64,000 nt of DNA from Prevotella brunnea (GCF_008016795.1 NZ_SDIK01000018.1:27107-91106); one strand, 5' to 3'; positions 1 to 9,482 are shown, counted from the stretch's first letter. Numbers and translations are program-made. The notes: generated from the sequence alone by a model not told the origin.

Positions 1-93
1 CTTGGCTATCAAGTCTTGTGCGTTGGCAGTCTGACCTGTCATTGCCATTATCGCTGATACCGCAAAAAAATTAACTATCTTTTTGAAAGTCAT
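1..93 (-). CDS. N-terminal fragment of an exported protein, clipped by the window edge
   Basis: The minus strand reads from an ATG at 91-93 into the left edge with no stop for 31 codons. The residues form a Sec signal peptide (Thr-Phe-Lys-Lys start, hydrophobic core, Ala-Asn-Ala-Gln cleavage region). A Bacteroidetes -7 box lies upstream at 209-216. The mature part is not in the window, so no function can be given. Confidence 0.6.
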   Translation of the reverse strand, partial: MTFKKIVNFFAVSAIMAMTGQTANAQDLIAK

Positions 94-208
94 TTGTCTG
101 TTGCTTTGTTTTCGATTGTGATTCTAAATTAGGATCGACTTAGATTCCTTTCTTTAATAGTCAAAGTTGAACAATACAAAAGGCCAACTAAATGAATTAA
201 AGGTGTTG

Positions 209-216
209 CAAAGATA
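209..216 (-). promoter_or_regulatory. -7 box TATCTTTG for the clipped exported-protein gene
   Basis: The plus strand reads CAAAGATA, so the minus strand reads TATCTTTG, a match to the Bacteroidetes -7 consensus TAnnTTTG. It is about 115 bp upstream of the start at 93. No clear -33 TTTG was found at the right distance. Confidence 0.45.
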
Positions 217-354
217 AAAAAAAATCGAGCTAATAGTTTGTGTTTAACAGTTTTTAGATAGTTTTTAACACAAAGTTGAATAAAAAATCGTAGGTTAAAT
301 GTCTTTTCTTCCCTTTGTATTCCCCACTTCCGGAACTTGATTAAAAGTTTTTGC

Positions 355-2451
355 TTACGAGATGGCAGCCCAATTAATATTAGTTTTTCTTAACTCTTTT
401 AGCCTGTTCCAAAGCAAGTTATATTCGCTTTTCTCGCAATTTGGGTCGTTGTCGATGATTTTTTGTGCTTCTTCGCGTGCCAATTGTACGATTTGTCCGT
501 CTCTGGCTATATCCGCGATTTTCAAATCGAATGCGATTCCGCTCTGTTGAGTTCCTTCCAAGTCGCCCGGACCGCGGAGTTTGAGGTCGGCTTCTGCAAT
601 TTCGAAGCCATCGTTTGTGTCGCACATGATATCGATGCGTTTGCGTGTTTCGTTCGTTAGTTTGTGGTTGGTGACGAGAATGCAATAGCTTTGTTCGGCA
701 CCACGTCCCACTCTTCCGCGAAGCTGGTGCAATTGGGAGAGCCCGAATCTCTGTGCATCGAGTATCACCATCACGCTGGCATTGGGAACATTCACCCCCA
801 CTTCTATCACGGTGGTGGCAACGAGAAGCTGTGTCTTTCCTTCCACGAAACGTTTCATCTCCTCCTCCTTCTCTTTGTCTTTCATCTTTCCGTGGATTTT
901 GCTCATGTTGAATTCCGGGAATACCTCCTTTAGGGCTTCATAACCGGTCTCAAGGTTTTTTAAGTCCATCTTCTCGCTTTCTTTGATGAGAGGGAACACT
1001 ATGTAAACCTGTCTGCCCATGTGTATTTGCTTTCGGATTCCGGCGTACAAACTCGTTGTCTGATTGTCGTATTTATGAATAGTCTGTATCGGTTTTCTGC
1101 CGGGTGGAAGTTCATCAATGACGCTAACGTCGAGATCTCCATAGATGGTCATTGCCAAGGTTCTGGGAATGGGAGTGGCGGTCATGACAAGGATATGTGG
1201 CGGGTTCTCGCTTTTACTCCAGAGCTTGGCTCTTTGTGCTACTCCGAAGCGGTGTTGCTCATCGATGACGGCAAGTCCCAATCGGGAGAATTGAACTTTA
1301 TCCTCTATGATGGCATGAGTTCCCACTACGATATGCACCGAACCATCGACAAGTCCCTCAAGCACCTCTTTGCGTTTTTTTCCTTTTACGATACCCGTTA
1401 GCAACTCGACGCGGAGGTTCATGCCCTTGAGAAATTCCTTTAAGGTTTGCAGATGTTGTTCAGCAAGTATTTCTGTTGGTGCCATCATGCAAGTTTGAAA
1501 CCCATTGTCTATGGCAATGAGCATGGACATTAAAGCCACGAGTGTCTTTCCTGACCCCACGTCGCCTTGTAGCAATCGGTTCATTTGCTTGCCGTTCCCC
1601 ATATCGGCTCTTATTTCTTTCATCACACGCTTCTGTGCCTCCGTTAGTTCGAACGGAAGGTTGTGCTTGTAGAACCAATTGAACTGTGCCCCCACGACTT
1701 TGAAGTCGTAACCACGGTATTTGCGTCTGTGGTCGCTCGCGTATCTTAAGATGTTGAGCTGCACATAGAAAAGTTCCTCGAACTTCAGACGCAGTCTGGC
1801 GCGACGGGTATCTTCCGCTGTCTTGGGGTAGTGTATCTTCCGCATAGCCTCATCTCTGGAAACGAGTCGCAGGCGTTGTGTGATAAATGGCGGAAGTGTC
1901 TCCGGCAGCGGTGTTGTTATTTTCCCGATGAGCGTCTTGGTTAATTTCTCTACGGCGCGTGAGGTCAGTCCTGCCTTTTTCATCTTTTCCGTTGTAATGT
2001 AAAAGGGTTGCATGCCCATGTCGTTGAGCTGTAAATCCGTGGCGTTGTCAATATCGGGGTGCGTGAATTGGAAGCGTCCGCCATAGAAGCCCGGTTTTCC
2101 GAAGATGATGTACTCCTTTCCGATAATGTAATTTTTGTAAATGTACTGTGCGCCATTGAACCAAACGAGGTCGCAAATGCCATGTCCGTCAGTGAAATGT
2201 GCCACCACTCGCTTTCTCCTTTTCTCCATTTTCGATTCCTCGAAGCTAAGAATATGACCTTTTATCTGCACGTATGGCATATCGGGAATAAGCTCCGAGA
2301 TGCGATAGAGCTTTGTTCTATCCACATATTTGTATGGATAGTATTCCAATAGGTCAAGATAAGTGGTAATAGCTAGCTCTTTGCTTAGTATCTCCTTTTT
2401 TTTTGGACCTACACCCGTTAGGTACATGATGTCTTGTGATAGGATATCCAT
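355..2451 (-). CDS. recG: ATP-dependent DNA helicase RecG
   Basis: RecG remodels stalled replication forks and branch-migrates Holliday junctions. The 698-aa protein has the family's normal length and order: an N-terminal wedge/OB domain (about residues 1-240), then two helicase lobes. Visible motifs are Walker A GDVGSGKT at 296-303, the RecG-type DEQH box at 397-400, TATPIPRT near 424 and a C-terminal QLRGRVGRG motif VI. The start is an ATG at 2449-2451. ispD lies 50 bp upstream in the same orientation, so ispD and the DJ-1 gene may be co-transcribed with recG. Confidence 0.97.
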   Translation of the reverse strand: MDILSQDIMYLTGVGPKKKEILSKELAITTYLDLLEYYPYKYVDRTKLYRISELIPDMPYVQIKGHILSFEESKMEKRRKRVVAHFTDGHGICDLVWFNGAQYIYKNYIIGKEYIIFGKPGFYGGRFQFTHPDIDNATDLQLNDMGMQPFYITTEKMKKAGLTSRAVEKLTKTLIGKITTPLPETLPPFITQRLRLVSRDEAMRKIHYPKTAEDTRRARLRLKFEELFYVQLNILRYASDHRRKYRGYDFKVVGAQFNWFYKHNLPFELTEAQKRVMKEIRADMGNGKQMNRLLQGDVGSGKTLVALMSMLIAIDNGFQTCMMAPTEILAEQHLQTLKEFLKGMNLRVELLTGIVKGKKRKEVLEGLVDGSVHIVVGTHAIIEDKVQFSRLGLAVIDEQHRFGVAQRAKLWSKSENPPHILVMTATPIPRTLAMTIYGDLDVSVIDELPPGRKPIQTIHKYDNQTTSLYAGIRKQIHMGRQVYIVFPLIKESEKMDLKNLETGYEALKEVFPEFNMSKIHGKMKDKEKEEEMKRFVEGKTQLLVATTVIEVGVNVPNASVMVILDAQRFGLSQLHQLRGRVGRGAEQSYCILVTNHKLTNETRKRIDIMCDTNDGFEIAEADLKLRGPGDLEGTQQSGIAFDLKIADIARDGQIVQLAREEAQKIIDNDPNCEKSEYNLLWNRLKELRKTNINWAAIS

Positions 2452-2501
2452 TGTTTGCGATAGCGATGCGGAAAAGAAGTCGGTGGTAATTTTCCCTTGA
2501 T

Positions 2502-3176
2502 TTATGTTTCTTTTAGAAATATTTCCGCCGTCTTGAGGTCGGTTGGTGTGGTGATTTTGATATTCTCATTGTTGCCATCCACCATGGAAACCTTGCATCC
2601 AAACTGTTCCATAACGGTGGCATCATCGGTGAATGACGCTTGAAACGCTTGGTTGTATGCCATTTTCAGCATCGTGATGTTGAAAACCTGAGGTGTTTGC
2701 ACGCTGCGATAATCTCCACGGAACACATTTTTTGAGTTACCATTCTTATCGATGAAGCGCAAAGTCTCCGTTATGGGCATCACGGGGATGGCTGCACAAG
2801 TCTTTTCCGCTTCCTTGTAACAGCGGGCAATGGTCTCAATGGAGACGAAAGGTCTGACCCCATCGTGAATACCCACCACTCCGTCCATGTTATCGGGAAT
2901 CAGCGACAAGCCATTTTTCGATGATTCGAAACGCGTTCTGCCACCATTGGCGATTTGGTGTTCAATGGTGAAGTCATATTGTTCGCACAATGTTTTCCAA
3001 TAGGGTTGCTGCTCTTTCGGTAATACTAAAATGATGTTTATGTTTTTATCGTATTCCCGAAAGCGTTCGATGGTTCGCATCAATATCGGTTTGCCACCAA
3101 TGGGAAGGAATTGCTTGGGTGTTTCTGTCCCCATGCGAAGCCCTTTTCCCCCCGCGACAATAATAATGTAATTCAT
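2502..3176 (-). CDS. ispD: 2-C-methyl-D-erythritol 4-phosphate cytidylyltransferase
   Basis: This enzyme joins MEP to CTP in the non-mevalonate isoprenoid pathway, in the cytoplasm. The 224-aa length is typical. The nucleotide-binding loop GGKGLRMG near residue 9 is followed by [13 protein letters not shown], and the HDGVRPF motif of the family is present in the middle. It is followed 50 bp later by recG and preceded by a DJ-1 gene with a 14-bp gap, indicating an operon. Confidence 0.95.
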   Translation of the reverse strand: MNYIIIVAGGKGLRMGTETPKQFLPIGGKPILMRTIERFREYDKNINIILVLPKEQQPYWKTLCEQYDFTIEHQIANGGRTRFESSKNGLSLIPDNMDGVVGIHDGVRPFVSIETIARCYKEAEKTCAAIPVMPITETLRFIDKNGNSKNVFRGDYRSVQTPQVFNITMLKMAYNQAFQASFTDDATVMEQFGCKVSMVDGNNENIKITTPTDLKTAEIFLKET

Positions 3177-3190
3177 TTTTGCAGAAAGTT

Positions 3191-3760
3191 TTAGTTGGTT
3201 TCCTGTGTTTCGTTGATGAGCATTCCGGCTTTCACTTCCTCGGCAGTCCCTTTTGAAGTTAATTTCTCGAGAAGTGTGAGACCATAGGCGAACGATGCCG
3301 CCGGACCTTTCCCCGTAATGATGTTACCATCCACTGTGCAGAGTTCTGCCGTGTATTCCGCGCCTTCCAAGAATTTCTCAAATCCCGGGTAGCAGGTGGC
3401 TTTCTTGCCTTTCACGATGCCTAATGAGCCTAACACCATTGGAGCCGCGCAGATGGCACCGATATATTTCCCTTGTTCATGGTGTTTCAATAATAGTTCG
3501 CGAAGTTCTTTGTGTTTATTTAAGTTGGTTGCGCCGGGCATACCTCCGGGCATAAACAGCAGTTCGGCATCCTCAAAATCATTTACGTTCTCAAACCTCA
3601 GATCTGCCTTTACTGACACCCCATGTGCCGATTCTGCATACTCGCTTCCCGTTATGCTCACTGTCTTCACATTAACGCCACCCCTTCGCAGGATGTCCAC
3701 AGGTGCCAACGCCTCGATTTCCTCGAAACCATTGGCAAGAAATTCATATACCTTAATCAT
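3191..3760 (-). CDS. DJ-1/PfpI family protein (YajL-like)
   Basis: A 189-aa single-domain protein of the DJ-1 superfamily. The nucleophile elbow GAICAAP carries the conserved cysteine, and the acidic residue of the active site is in the N-terminal FEEIEA motif. Family members act as chaperones or glyoxalase/deglycase-type stress enzymes; older annotations as a thiamine-synthesis enzyme (ThiJ) are unsupported. It is the first gene of the minus-strand group with ispD and recG and is divergent from nadK across a 200-bp gap. The exact activity cannot be read from sequence. Confidence 0.88.
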   Translation of the reverse strand: MIKVYEFLANGFEEIEALAPVDILRRGGVNVKTVSITGSEYAESAHGVSVKADLRFENVNDFEDAELLFMPGGMPGATNLNKHKELRELLLKHHEQGKYIGAICAAPMVLGSLGIVKGKKATCYPGFEKFLEGAEYTAELCTVDGNIITGKGPAASFAYGLTLLEKLTSKGTAEEVKAGMLINETQETN

Positions 3761-3800
3761 AATATTTTGCTTTTATCTTCAAATTGTCAACAAAATTTCC

Positions 3801-3808
3801 TATTTTTG
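3801..3808 (+). promoter_or_regulatory. Possible -7 box TATTTTTG upstream of nadK
   Basis: Matches TAnnTTTG in the 200-bp divergent gap between the DJ-1 gene and nadK. It would give a 5' leader of about 150 nt that contains a GGGTTA-TAACCC hairpin at 3874-3890. Confidence 0.4.
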
Positions 3809-3961
3809 CATAGTAAAGTTTGATTATCGGCAAGTCGGATGGTTGGAATCCTTTGTCGATAGAGTTCTTTCCGGGTTATTTCATAACCCATGCAAATATA
3901 CTAAAATATTCACTACCAAAGGTGATATGAAGGGATAAAAGATATTAAAAACGAATAGTTT

Positions 3962-4849
3962 ATGGCTGAAAAGAAACTGAGTTTCGCAATCTTTGGGAAC
4001 GACCGACGAGCGTTGGAGTCGATTCGTATTTGGGAAATATTGAATTATCTGACCAAACGCGAGGCTGAAATCTACATAGAAGAAACATTCTATAACAACC
4101 TTGTTCGCGAATTGCATGAAGAGTTGTGTATCAGTGGTGTGTTTGAGGGTAGTAATTTCGATGCCGATTATGCCATTTCCATGGGAGGTGATGGAACTTT
4201 CCTCCGCGCTGCCAGCAAAGTTGGTGCAAAAAACATTCCCATTATCGGCGTAAACATGGGACGTTTGGGTTTTCTTGCCAACATCCTTCCGAGTGAGATA
4301 TTAAGCATGTTGGACGAGATTTATGCCGGAAACTTTGACATTGAAGAACGCTCTGTGATAAAATTGGATGCAGATAATGCCCGGATCGAAGGCAACCCTT
4401 TCGCGCTGAACGATATTGCCATATTGAAGCGCGATCATGCCTCGATGATTTCCATTCGTGCCAGCATTGGTGGCGAATATCTCGTTACCTATCTTGCGGA
4501 CGGACTTGTGGTCAGTACGCCGACAGGCTCAACAGCTTATTCACTTTCAAACGGCGGTCCCATCATGGTACCGCGTAGTGGCATCCTCAGTCTGACGCCC
4601 GTGGCACCTCACAGCCTGAACATTCGTCCGATAGTAATCAGCGATGAAATGGAAATCCGGCTCGAAGTGGAAAGCCGCAGCCACAACTTCCTTGCAGCCA
4701 TTGATGGACGGTCAGAGAAACTAAGCGAGGGAACAACGCTGATTATTACCAAAGCTCCATTTCGGATTAGAATCGTGAAGCGGCGTAATCATCGTTATTT
4801 CTCCACTTTGCGCTCCAAGCTGATGTGGGGAGCCGACAGCAGAGGATAA
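3962..4849 (+). CDS. nadK: NAD kinase
   Basis: Phosphorylates NAD to NADP in the cytoplasm. The 295-aa protein shows the diagnostic GGDGT motif at residues 75-79, the NMGRLGFL segment, and the C-terminal TPTGSTAYSLSNGGP motif that binds NAD. It is followed after 13 bp by an ABC exporter and then by a thioredoxin-fold protein, all on the plus strand with gaps under 15 bp, so it probably heads a three-gene operon. Confidence 0.96.
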   Translation: MAEKKLSFAIFGNDRRALESIRIWEILNYLTKREAEIYIEETFYNNLVRELHEELCISGVFEGSNFDADYAISMGGDGTFLRAASKVGAKNIPIIGVNMGRLGFLANILPSEILSMLDEIYAGNFDIEERSVIKLDADNARIEGNPFALNDIAILKRDHASMISIRASIGGEYLVTYLADGLVVSTPTGSTAYSLSNGGPIMVPRSGILSLTPVAPHSLNIRPIVISDEMEIRLEVESRSHNFLAAIDGRSEKLSEGTTLIITKAPFRIRIVKRRNHRYFSTLRSKLMWGADSRG

Positions 4850-4862
4850 AAAGTTACAAAAC

Positions 4863-6611
4863 ATGATGCGTGTAACGACAAAGCTAAGATCGCTTTTTAA
4901 GATTCCGGAAACGAAATATACGTCAGGAGAAATTTTCCGATGGCTGTGGCGTGCTTGGCAAGGGAATCGCTTGCAGGCAGTGCTGAATGCTGTCATCGGA
5001 TTGCTTGGCGTCGTGGTTTCGTTGTCTTCCGTGTGGGCGGTGCAACACGCCATCGATGTGGCATCTCACTATGTGCAAGGCGATATCGTTGTGGCTGTTG
5101 CTTTCATGGGTCTTCTCATTCTTTGCAGCTTTGGGCTTAACATCGCCTCGGTTTGGGTGAGCAATTTGCTTGGAATTAAGGCGCAGAACAGAATGCAGCA
5201 ACAACTCCTTGACCGCATCTTACGTTCGGAATGGCACGGACGCGAGAGCCGTCATTCGGGCGATGTGCTGAATCGGTTGGAGATTGATGTTACCAACGTG
5301 GTGAACTTCCTGACGGAAATTATTCCCGGTGCTCTCTCCACGCTTGCCATGTTCTTGGGAGCGTTTTGTTATCTGCTGTTGATGGATTGGCGATTGGCTA
5401 TACTCATCGTCATCATGATACCGGTTTTCGTGCTACTTAGTAAGATTTATATTCGTCAGATGCGCCGTCTTACGAGTCAGGTGCGTTCCTCCGACTCCAA
5501 AGTGCAGAGCGTTCTTCAGGAAACCATTCAAAACAGGATGCTCATCAAGACCTTGGAAGGCGATGTGGCTGCCGTTGATCGGCTGGAAGACACTCAGAGC
5601 GAGTTGCGCAGTAGGGTAGTGAAAAGGACGAAATTCTCTGTCTTTTCCAATTTGGTGCTTAACTTGGGGTTTTCATGTGGTTACTTGTTGGCATTCGCGT
5701 GGGCGGCGTTTCGCCTTTCCACCAACACGCTTTCCTTTGGTGGCATGACGGCTTTTCTGCAATTGGTGAACCGCATACAGAATCCTGCCCGACAGCTGAC
5801 GCGTCTTGTGCCCTCTTTCGTTTCGGTGTTTACTGCGGCGGAACGCCTGATGGAACTTGAGGAAGACCCATTGGAAGAACAAGGAAAGCCCATTGAGTTG
5901 GGCAGACCATGTGGCATAAGGTTCAAAGATGTGAGTTACTTTTACGACCGGGAGGATGGAAATGTCATCGACAATCTGTCCTTTGATTTCCCTCCGGGTT
6001 CGTGTACGGCAGTATTGGGTGAAACCGGATCCGGCAAAACTACTCTTATCAGGATGATGTTGGCATTGTTGCGCCCGCGACAAGGAAAAGTGGAAATCTA
6101 TGATGATAAAGAGAACTTGGAACTGACACCACGTTTTCGCGCCAATTTTGTATATGTTCCACAGGGAAACACGCTCCTTAGCGGTACGATTCGCGAGAAC
6201 CTGCTCTTGGGAAAGATGACTGCGACGACCGAAGAAATGGAGGAAGCTCTGCGAAAGAGTTGTGCCGAGTTCGTGTTCGACCTCCCCAATGGGCTTGACA
6301 CACAATGTTCTGAAAAGGGTGGAGGACTCAGTGAAGGACAGGCACAGCGCATTTCCATAGCTCGCTCACTGCTTCGCAACCGCTCCGTTATGCTTTTCGA
6401 TGAGGCTACGTCGGCTCTTGACCCCGAAACAGAACGCCGACTGTTGGAAAACTTGCTGAAAAACAAGAATAAAACGGTGATATTCATCACCCATCGCCCG
6501 GCTCTCATTCCATATTGCGACCGGATATTGGAACTGAAGCGAACAGCTCGGGCGAAACACGAGAATGGCAAAAGTTCAAATACAATAAGAGAGAGTGAAT
6601 TTAATAAATAA
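4863..6611 (+). CDS. ABC exporter, fused permease and ATPase half-transporter
   Basis: A 582-aa half-transporter with hydrophobic membrane segments in the first 300 residues and a C-terminal nucleotide-binding domain. Visible are Walker A GETGSGKTT, the Q-loop YVPQGNTLL, the signature LSEGQAQRIS, Walker B VMLFDEATSALD and the H-loop FITHRP. It would work as a homodimer in the inner membrane. The substrate cannot be predicted. Two in-frame ATGs at 4863 and 4866 are both possible starts. Gaps of 13 bp to nadK and 8 bp to the TlpA-TonB gene suggest co-transcription. Confidence 0.9.
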   Translation: MMRVTTKLRSLFKIPETKYTSGEIFRWLWRAWQGNRLQAVLNAVIGLLGVVVSLSSVWAVQHAIDVASHYVQGDIVVAVAFMGLLILCSFGLNIASVWVSNLLGIKAQNRMQQQLLDRILRSEWHGRESRHSGDVLNRLEIDVTNVVNFLTEIIPGALSTLAMFLGAFCYLLLMDWRLAILIVIMIPVFVLLSKIYIRQMRRLTSQVRSSDSKVQSVLQETIQNRMLIKTLEGDVAAVDRLEDTQSELRSRVVKRTKFSVFSNLVLNLGFSCGYLLAFAWAAFRLSTNTLSFGGMTAFLQLVNRIQNPARQLTRLVPSFVSVFTAAERLMELEEDPLEEQGKPIELGRPCGIRFKDVSYFYDREDGNVIDNLSFDFPPGSCTAVLGETGSGKTTLIRMMLALLRPRQGKVEIYDDKENLELTPRFRANFVYVPQGNTLLSGTIRENLLLGKMTATTEEMEEALRKSCAEFVFDLPNGLDTQCSEKGGGLSEGQAQRISIARSLLRNRSVMLFDEATSALDPETERRLLENLLKNKNKTVIFITHRPALIPYCDRILELKRTARAKHENGKSSNTIRESEFNK

Positions 6612-6619
6612 ATAAGATT

Positions 6620-7552
6620 ATGAAACGAATATTTTTATCAATGATGATGCTCTTGACTGCTTTGACAGCCCTGCACGCTCAAGACGCGGATGCCAAGTAT
6701 GCGGTGAATCTCTTAAAACCGGGAACGATGGCACCCGACTTCACTTTGCAAACGGCTGATGGAAAAAACATCAAGCTAAAGTCGTATCGAGGCAGTTACG
6801 TGGTGCTCGATTTTTGGGCTTCGTGGTGTCCGGATTGCAGAAAAGAAATTCCGGAAGTAAAGAAACTTTGGAACGATTTTCGGGATTATAATGTCCGTTT
6901 CATCGGAATTTCTTTCGATACCGATAAGGAAGCGTGGGTAAACACCTATTGGGAGAAATATCAAATGAATTGGATGCAGGTTAGTGAACTCAAGAAATGG
7001 AAGCGTGAAACCTTTATCGATCGTCTTTACCACATCGATTGGATTCCCACCATGTATCTTATCGACCCGGAAGGACGCATTGTGTTGGGCACTGTTCAGA
7101 TTGAGAAAATAAGAAAGGCTTTGGAAGAAGCGCAGCTGCCCCTGAAAACCAATGCTTCGGACGTGGCTCCGCAATATGTTGGTGGCGATTCCGCCATGCA
7201 AGCCTATTTCATGGAGAACGAGCTTTATACGATGAAAGCGCGCAAGTGGCGAGTGGAAGCCAATGTGTTGGTATCGCTGAACATAGAGATTGATGGCAGT
7301 ACTTCCGGCGCAAGGGCTTTGGAGGTGAACGGACTGAAAGCCACCAACCCGAAATTCGAGAAACTCACACCCGAAGAACAACAGGCAATCTTAATCGATG
7401 TGGAAACATTCTTCAAATCCGAAGCCGTGCGTCTGGTGCAGCGAATGTCCAATTGGAAACCGGCGGAGAAGAACGGGCGTCCCGTGATGGAGAAAATCAC
7501 CCTTACCGTTCCTTTCGATCCTTATCAGAAAGCCGGTAAAAAGAAAGTCTGA
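6620..7552 (+). CDS. TlpA-type thiol:disulfide protein fused to a TonB C-terminal domain
   Basis: A 310-aa exported protein. Residues 1-20 form a signal peptide (cleavage after Leu-His-Ala-Gln). Residues 33-175 are a TlpA/AhpC thioredoxin fold with the redox pair in WCPDC at 69-73 and the cis-proline in WIPT near 141. From residue 184 the sequence changes to a TonB-like domain: PQYVGGDSAM matches the P-x-FPGG-x-xAL entry of Bacteroidetes energy-transducer TonB proteins, and EAVRLVQRMSNWKP followed by NGRPV matches the conserved end. There is no retained membrane anchor, so it should be periplasmic. The function of the fusion is not known to me; a redox protein that docks onto TonB-box or peptidoglycan partners is one inference. 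It follows the ABC exporter by 8 bp. Confidence 0.85.
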   Translation: MKRIFLSMMMLLTALTALHAQDADAKYAVNLLKPGTMAPDFTLQTADGKNIKLKSYRGSYVVLDFWASWCPDCRKEIPEVKKLWNDFRDYNVRFIGISFDTDKEAWVNTYWEKYQMNWMQVSELKKWKRETFIDRLYHIDWIPTMYLIDPEGRIVLGTVQIEKIRKALEEAQLPLKTNASDVAPQYVGGDSAMQAYFMENELYTMKARKWRVEANVLVSLNIEIDGSTSGARALEVNGLKATNPKFEKLTPEEQQAILIDVETFFKSEAVRLVQRMSNWKPAEKNGRPVMEKITLTVPFDPYQKAGKKKV

Positions 7553-7565
7553 CAACAGCCCCCTC

Positions 7566-7585
7566 CTCCCTATACTCATAGGGAG
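7566..7585 (+). terminator. Hairpin after the TlpA-TonB gene
   Basis: CTCCCTAT and ATAGGGAG form an 8-bp stem with a 4-nt loop starting 14 bp after the stop codon. Only a short T-rich run follows, so termination may be partial. Confidence 0.55.
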
Positions 7586-7736
7586 CTTCTCTTTACCATC
7601 TGTACAAATGTAATCCCCTTGTTTCGTAGCCGTGAAAAGAAACTATCCCATCAACTGCCTTTTTACCGTTTTAAAGACCGATAACAATGAGTTCTCGATA
7701 CATCGGTTGTTTGAATCCGGCATCTTCATAAAAACG

Positions 7737-8381
7737 ATGCTCGTTGTTTTGTGTGTGTTTGGCAACATTTCTTTCATGAAAGCCCAAAGTAGCGACTCGT
7801 ATCTGAAGCACCGAATCACCTTGAGTGGGGCATTGACCTCAAGCGATACTTGGCAGTTAGACGCAGCCTATCATCGCATGCTCCTCCCTTACCTCGGAGT
7901 TGGAACATCAGTGGGCTTGTGGCGTCAGTACGGAACGGACGGCATTCCAATGGGTGAAGGCTGGGTAGTGCGAGAAGAGAATGAGAAGATTCACCAATTC
8001 TATTTGCGTCCCTCTGTTTATTTTGTCTCGCCTGCGATATGGAGGATTTCCGATGCCCGACTCCATGTTTTCCTCGAACCCGGATGTATGCTTTCTGCTC
8101 CTTACGATAAACTTTATGTCAGTTTGTCCGGAAAGCGGGGACAGTATATGGATTACGACAAGGTAAGTACGAAAGAAGGTCGCTGGTATGCTTTCGATTG
8201 TAAGTTAGGCTTCAATCTTACTTTCGGCGATGCCGTTCTTTCGGTAGGTTATGTTTGTTCCAATCTCGACATTTTCACAATGCGTCGCCACATGACATAC
8301 AGGGACATATCATTCAACGACTTTTATCCCGAAAAGAAAACTTTGCATGGCGGATTCCTTTCCTTCAGTTATTGCTTTTGA
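7737..8381 (+). CDS. Exported outer-membrane-barrel-like protein of unknown function
   Basis: I do not recognise a family. The reading frame is open from a GTG at 7632, but the ATG at 7737 is preferred because it begins directly at a signal-peptide core (MLVVLCVFGNISFMKAQ). The mature protein of about 198 aa alternates hydrophobic and polar residues, is rich in Tyr, Trp and Gly, and ends in an aromatic residue (SFSYCF). These are marks of a small beta-barrel outer-membrane protein. It has no close functional neighbour. A 22-bp repeat array begins 58 bp after its stop. Confidence 0.7.
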   Translation: MLVVLCVFGNISFMKAQSSDSYLKHRITLSGALTSSDTWQLDAAYHRMLLPYLGVGTSVGLWRQYGTDGIPMGEGWVVREENEKIHQFYLRPSVYFVSPAIWRISDARLHVFLEPGCMLSAPYDKLYVSLSGKRGQYMDYDKVSTKEGRWYAFDCKLGFNLTFGDAVLSVGYVCSNLDIFTMRRHMTYRDISFNDFYPEKKTLHGGFLSFSYCF

Positions 8382-8438
8382 GACATCAATACATAGAAAT
8401 AGTCGGCAGTTTTTTTTCGTGTGAAAACCATCGGTTTG

Positions 8439-8550
8439 CGAAAGCTAAGCTTTTACATTCCAAAAGCTCACCTTTTACAACGCAAAAGCTTAGCTTTTGG
8501 AATGTAATACCTTAGCTTTTGGATGACAGCTTGTAAATAGTTGATTTTCA
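8439..8550 (+). repeat. 22-bp-period palindrome array, copy 1, with tail
   Basis: Four 17-bp near-palindromes start at 8439, 8461, 8483 and 8505, each followed by a 5-nt spacer, giving an exact 22-bp period. The best unit is CAAAAGCTTAGCTTTTG at 8483-8499. Exactly 20 nt after unit 4 comes TGATTTTCA (8542-8550), a weaker form of the TGATTATCAAT tail of other copies. It lies in the gene-free stretch 8382-8803, in which I see nothing else until the promoter at 8757. Confidence 0.9.
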
Positions 8551-8756
8551 GTCTGTTCTCTTATCGTGATTTTCCTCTCGTCATTGCCGTGTCTTTTACC
8601 CCATTAGCCTGCCGACGGAACGGACAAGTTGGCTTCCGAGTACTGCAACGGTAATAACCAACAAATGATTCTTGACAACCTCCCGGTTTTTAGTTTTCGT
8701 GATAATAATATTCATATAATTTAACAGAAGATTTCTGTTAGTAAGATTTTTTTTTT

Positions 8757-8764
8757 TACATTTG
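8757..8764 (+). promoter_or_regulatory. -7 box TACATTTG upstream of the 8910 gene
   Basis: Exact TAnnTTTG match after a T-rich tract. It would start transcription near 8771, ahead of a 29-codon reading frame at 8804 and the barrel gene at 8910. Confidence 0.6.
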
Positions 8765-8803
8765 CAGCATATTACTATTAAATTTATTTTGAACCATTAA
8801 AGT

Positions 8804-8893
8804 ATGACGAAGTTAAAAACAGATTTCTTATTTTTACTTTGTGTGCCTATGTTCTATTTATGCCGGGATACTGATATTGAACTTAAAAAATAA
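8804..8893 (+). CDS. Possible 29-residue leader peptide
   Basis: ATG at 8804 to TAA at 8893, right after a good promoter and 16 bp before the next gene. The peptide has a hydrophobic Phe-Leu-Phe-Leu-Leu core, two cysteines and a charged end (IELKK). It could be a translated leader or a chance frame. Confidence 0.25.
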   Translation: MTKLKTDFLFLLCVPMFYLCRDTDIELKK

Positions 8894-8909
8894 CATAAAA
8901 GCAATTGAT

Positions 8910-9482
8910 ATGAAACTACGGAAAAGACTTTTGGCGATATTCTTGCTCTTCGGTTGTGTGTCAGCCATGCAAGGGCAGAATAAATTTCATTTTGATTTAG
9001 ATTACCACTATTATTTGGGTTTATCTGAAAAATTTATGAATCGAACGTTCCATCGCGACACTGATAAAATGGGCGGAAACTCTTTGCGTTTCACTGCTCG
9101 TTACGACCTTTCTCCTCTTTGGTCTGCAGGAGTGGGCTTGGGATTGGATTGTTACACGAATCCTTCGTACAATTCCATGCCGATTTTTGCCACAGTGAGA
9201 TGTAAAGCCATAAAGACTGTTCCGGAACTTTACGCTTTTTCAGATTTGGGCTATGCCGTAAAGGTGGGGGATTATTCGAAAGGGTTCACCGGTAGTCTGG
9301 GTATTGGTTATACTTATAGCTTCGCAAAGCATTTAGGAGTGAACTTTCAAATTGCATACAACTTGAAATGCTTTGACGACCTGCCTACCTACACGATTGA
9401 TACAGGCTTGAACAGAACGACTTATAGCGAGGAAGATGCCACGCGTCACTCGTTGTCGTTTGGTATTGGCTTGACGTTCTGA
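8910..9482 (+). CDS. Small outer-membrane beta-barrel protein, unknown function
   Basis: The frame is open from a GTG at 8841, but the ATG at 8910 places a normal signal peptide at the N terminus (KLRKRLLAIFLLFGCVSAMQGQ), giving a 190-aa protein. The mature part starts NKFHFDLDYHYYLGL, alternates aromatic and polar residues, contains glycine-rich turns and ends SFGIGLTF with a C-terminal Phe, as expected for a barrel of the OmpA/OmpX-like size class. No specific family is recognised. It has its own promoter (8757) and ends at a bidirectional terminator. Confidence 0.75.
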   Translation: MKLRKRLLAIFLLFGCVSAMQGQNKFHFDLDYHYYLGLSEKFMNRTFHRDTDKMGGNSLRFTARYDLSPLWSAGVGLGLDCYTNPSYNSMPIFATVRCKAIKTVPELYAFSDLGYAVKVGDYSKGFTGSLGIGYTYSFAKHLGVNFQIAYNLKCFDDLPTYTIDTGLNRTTYSEEDATRHSLSFGIGLTF

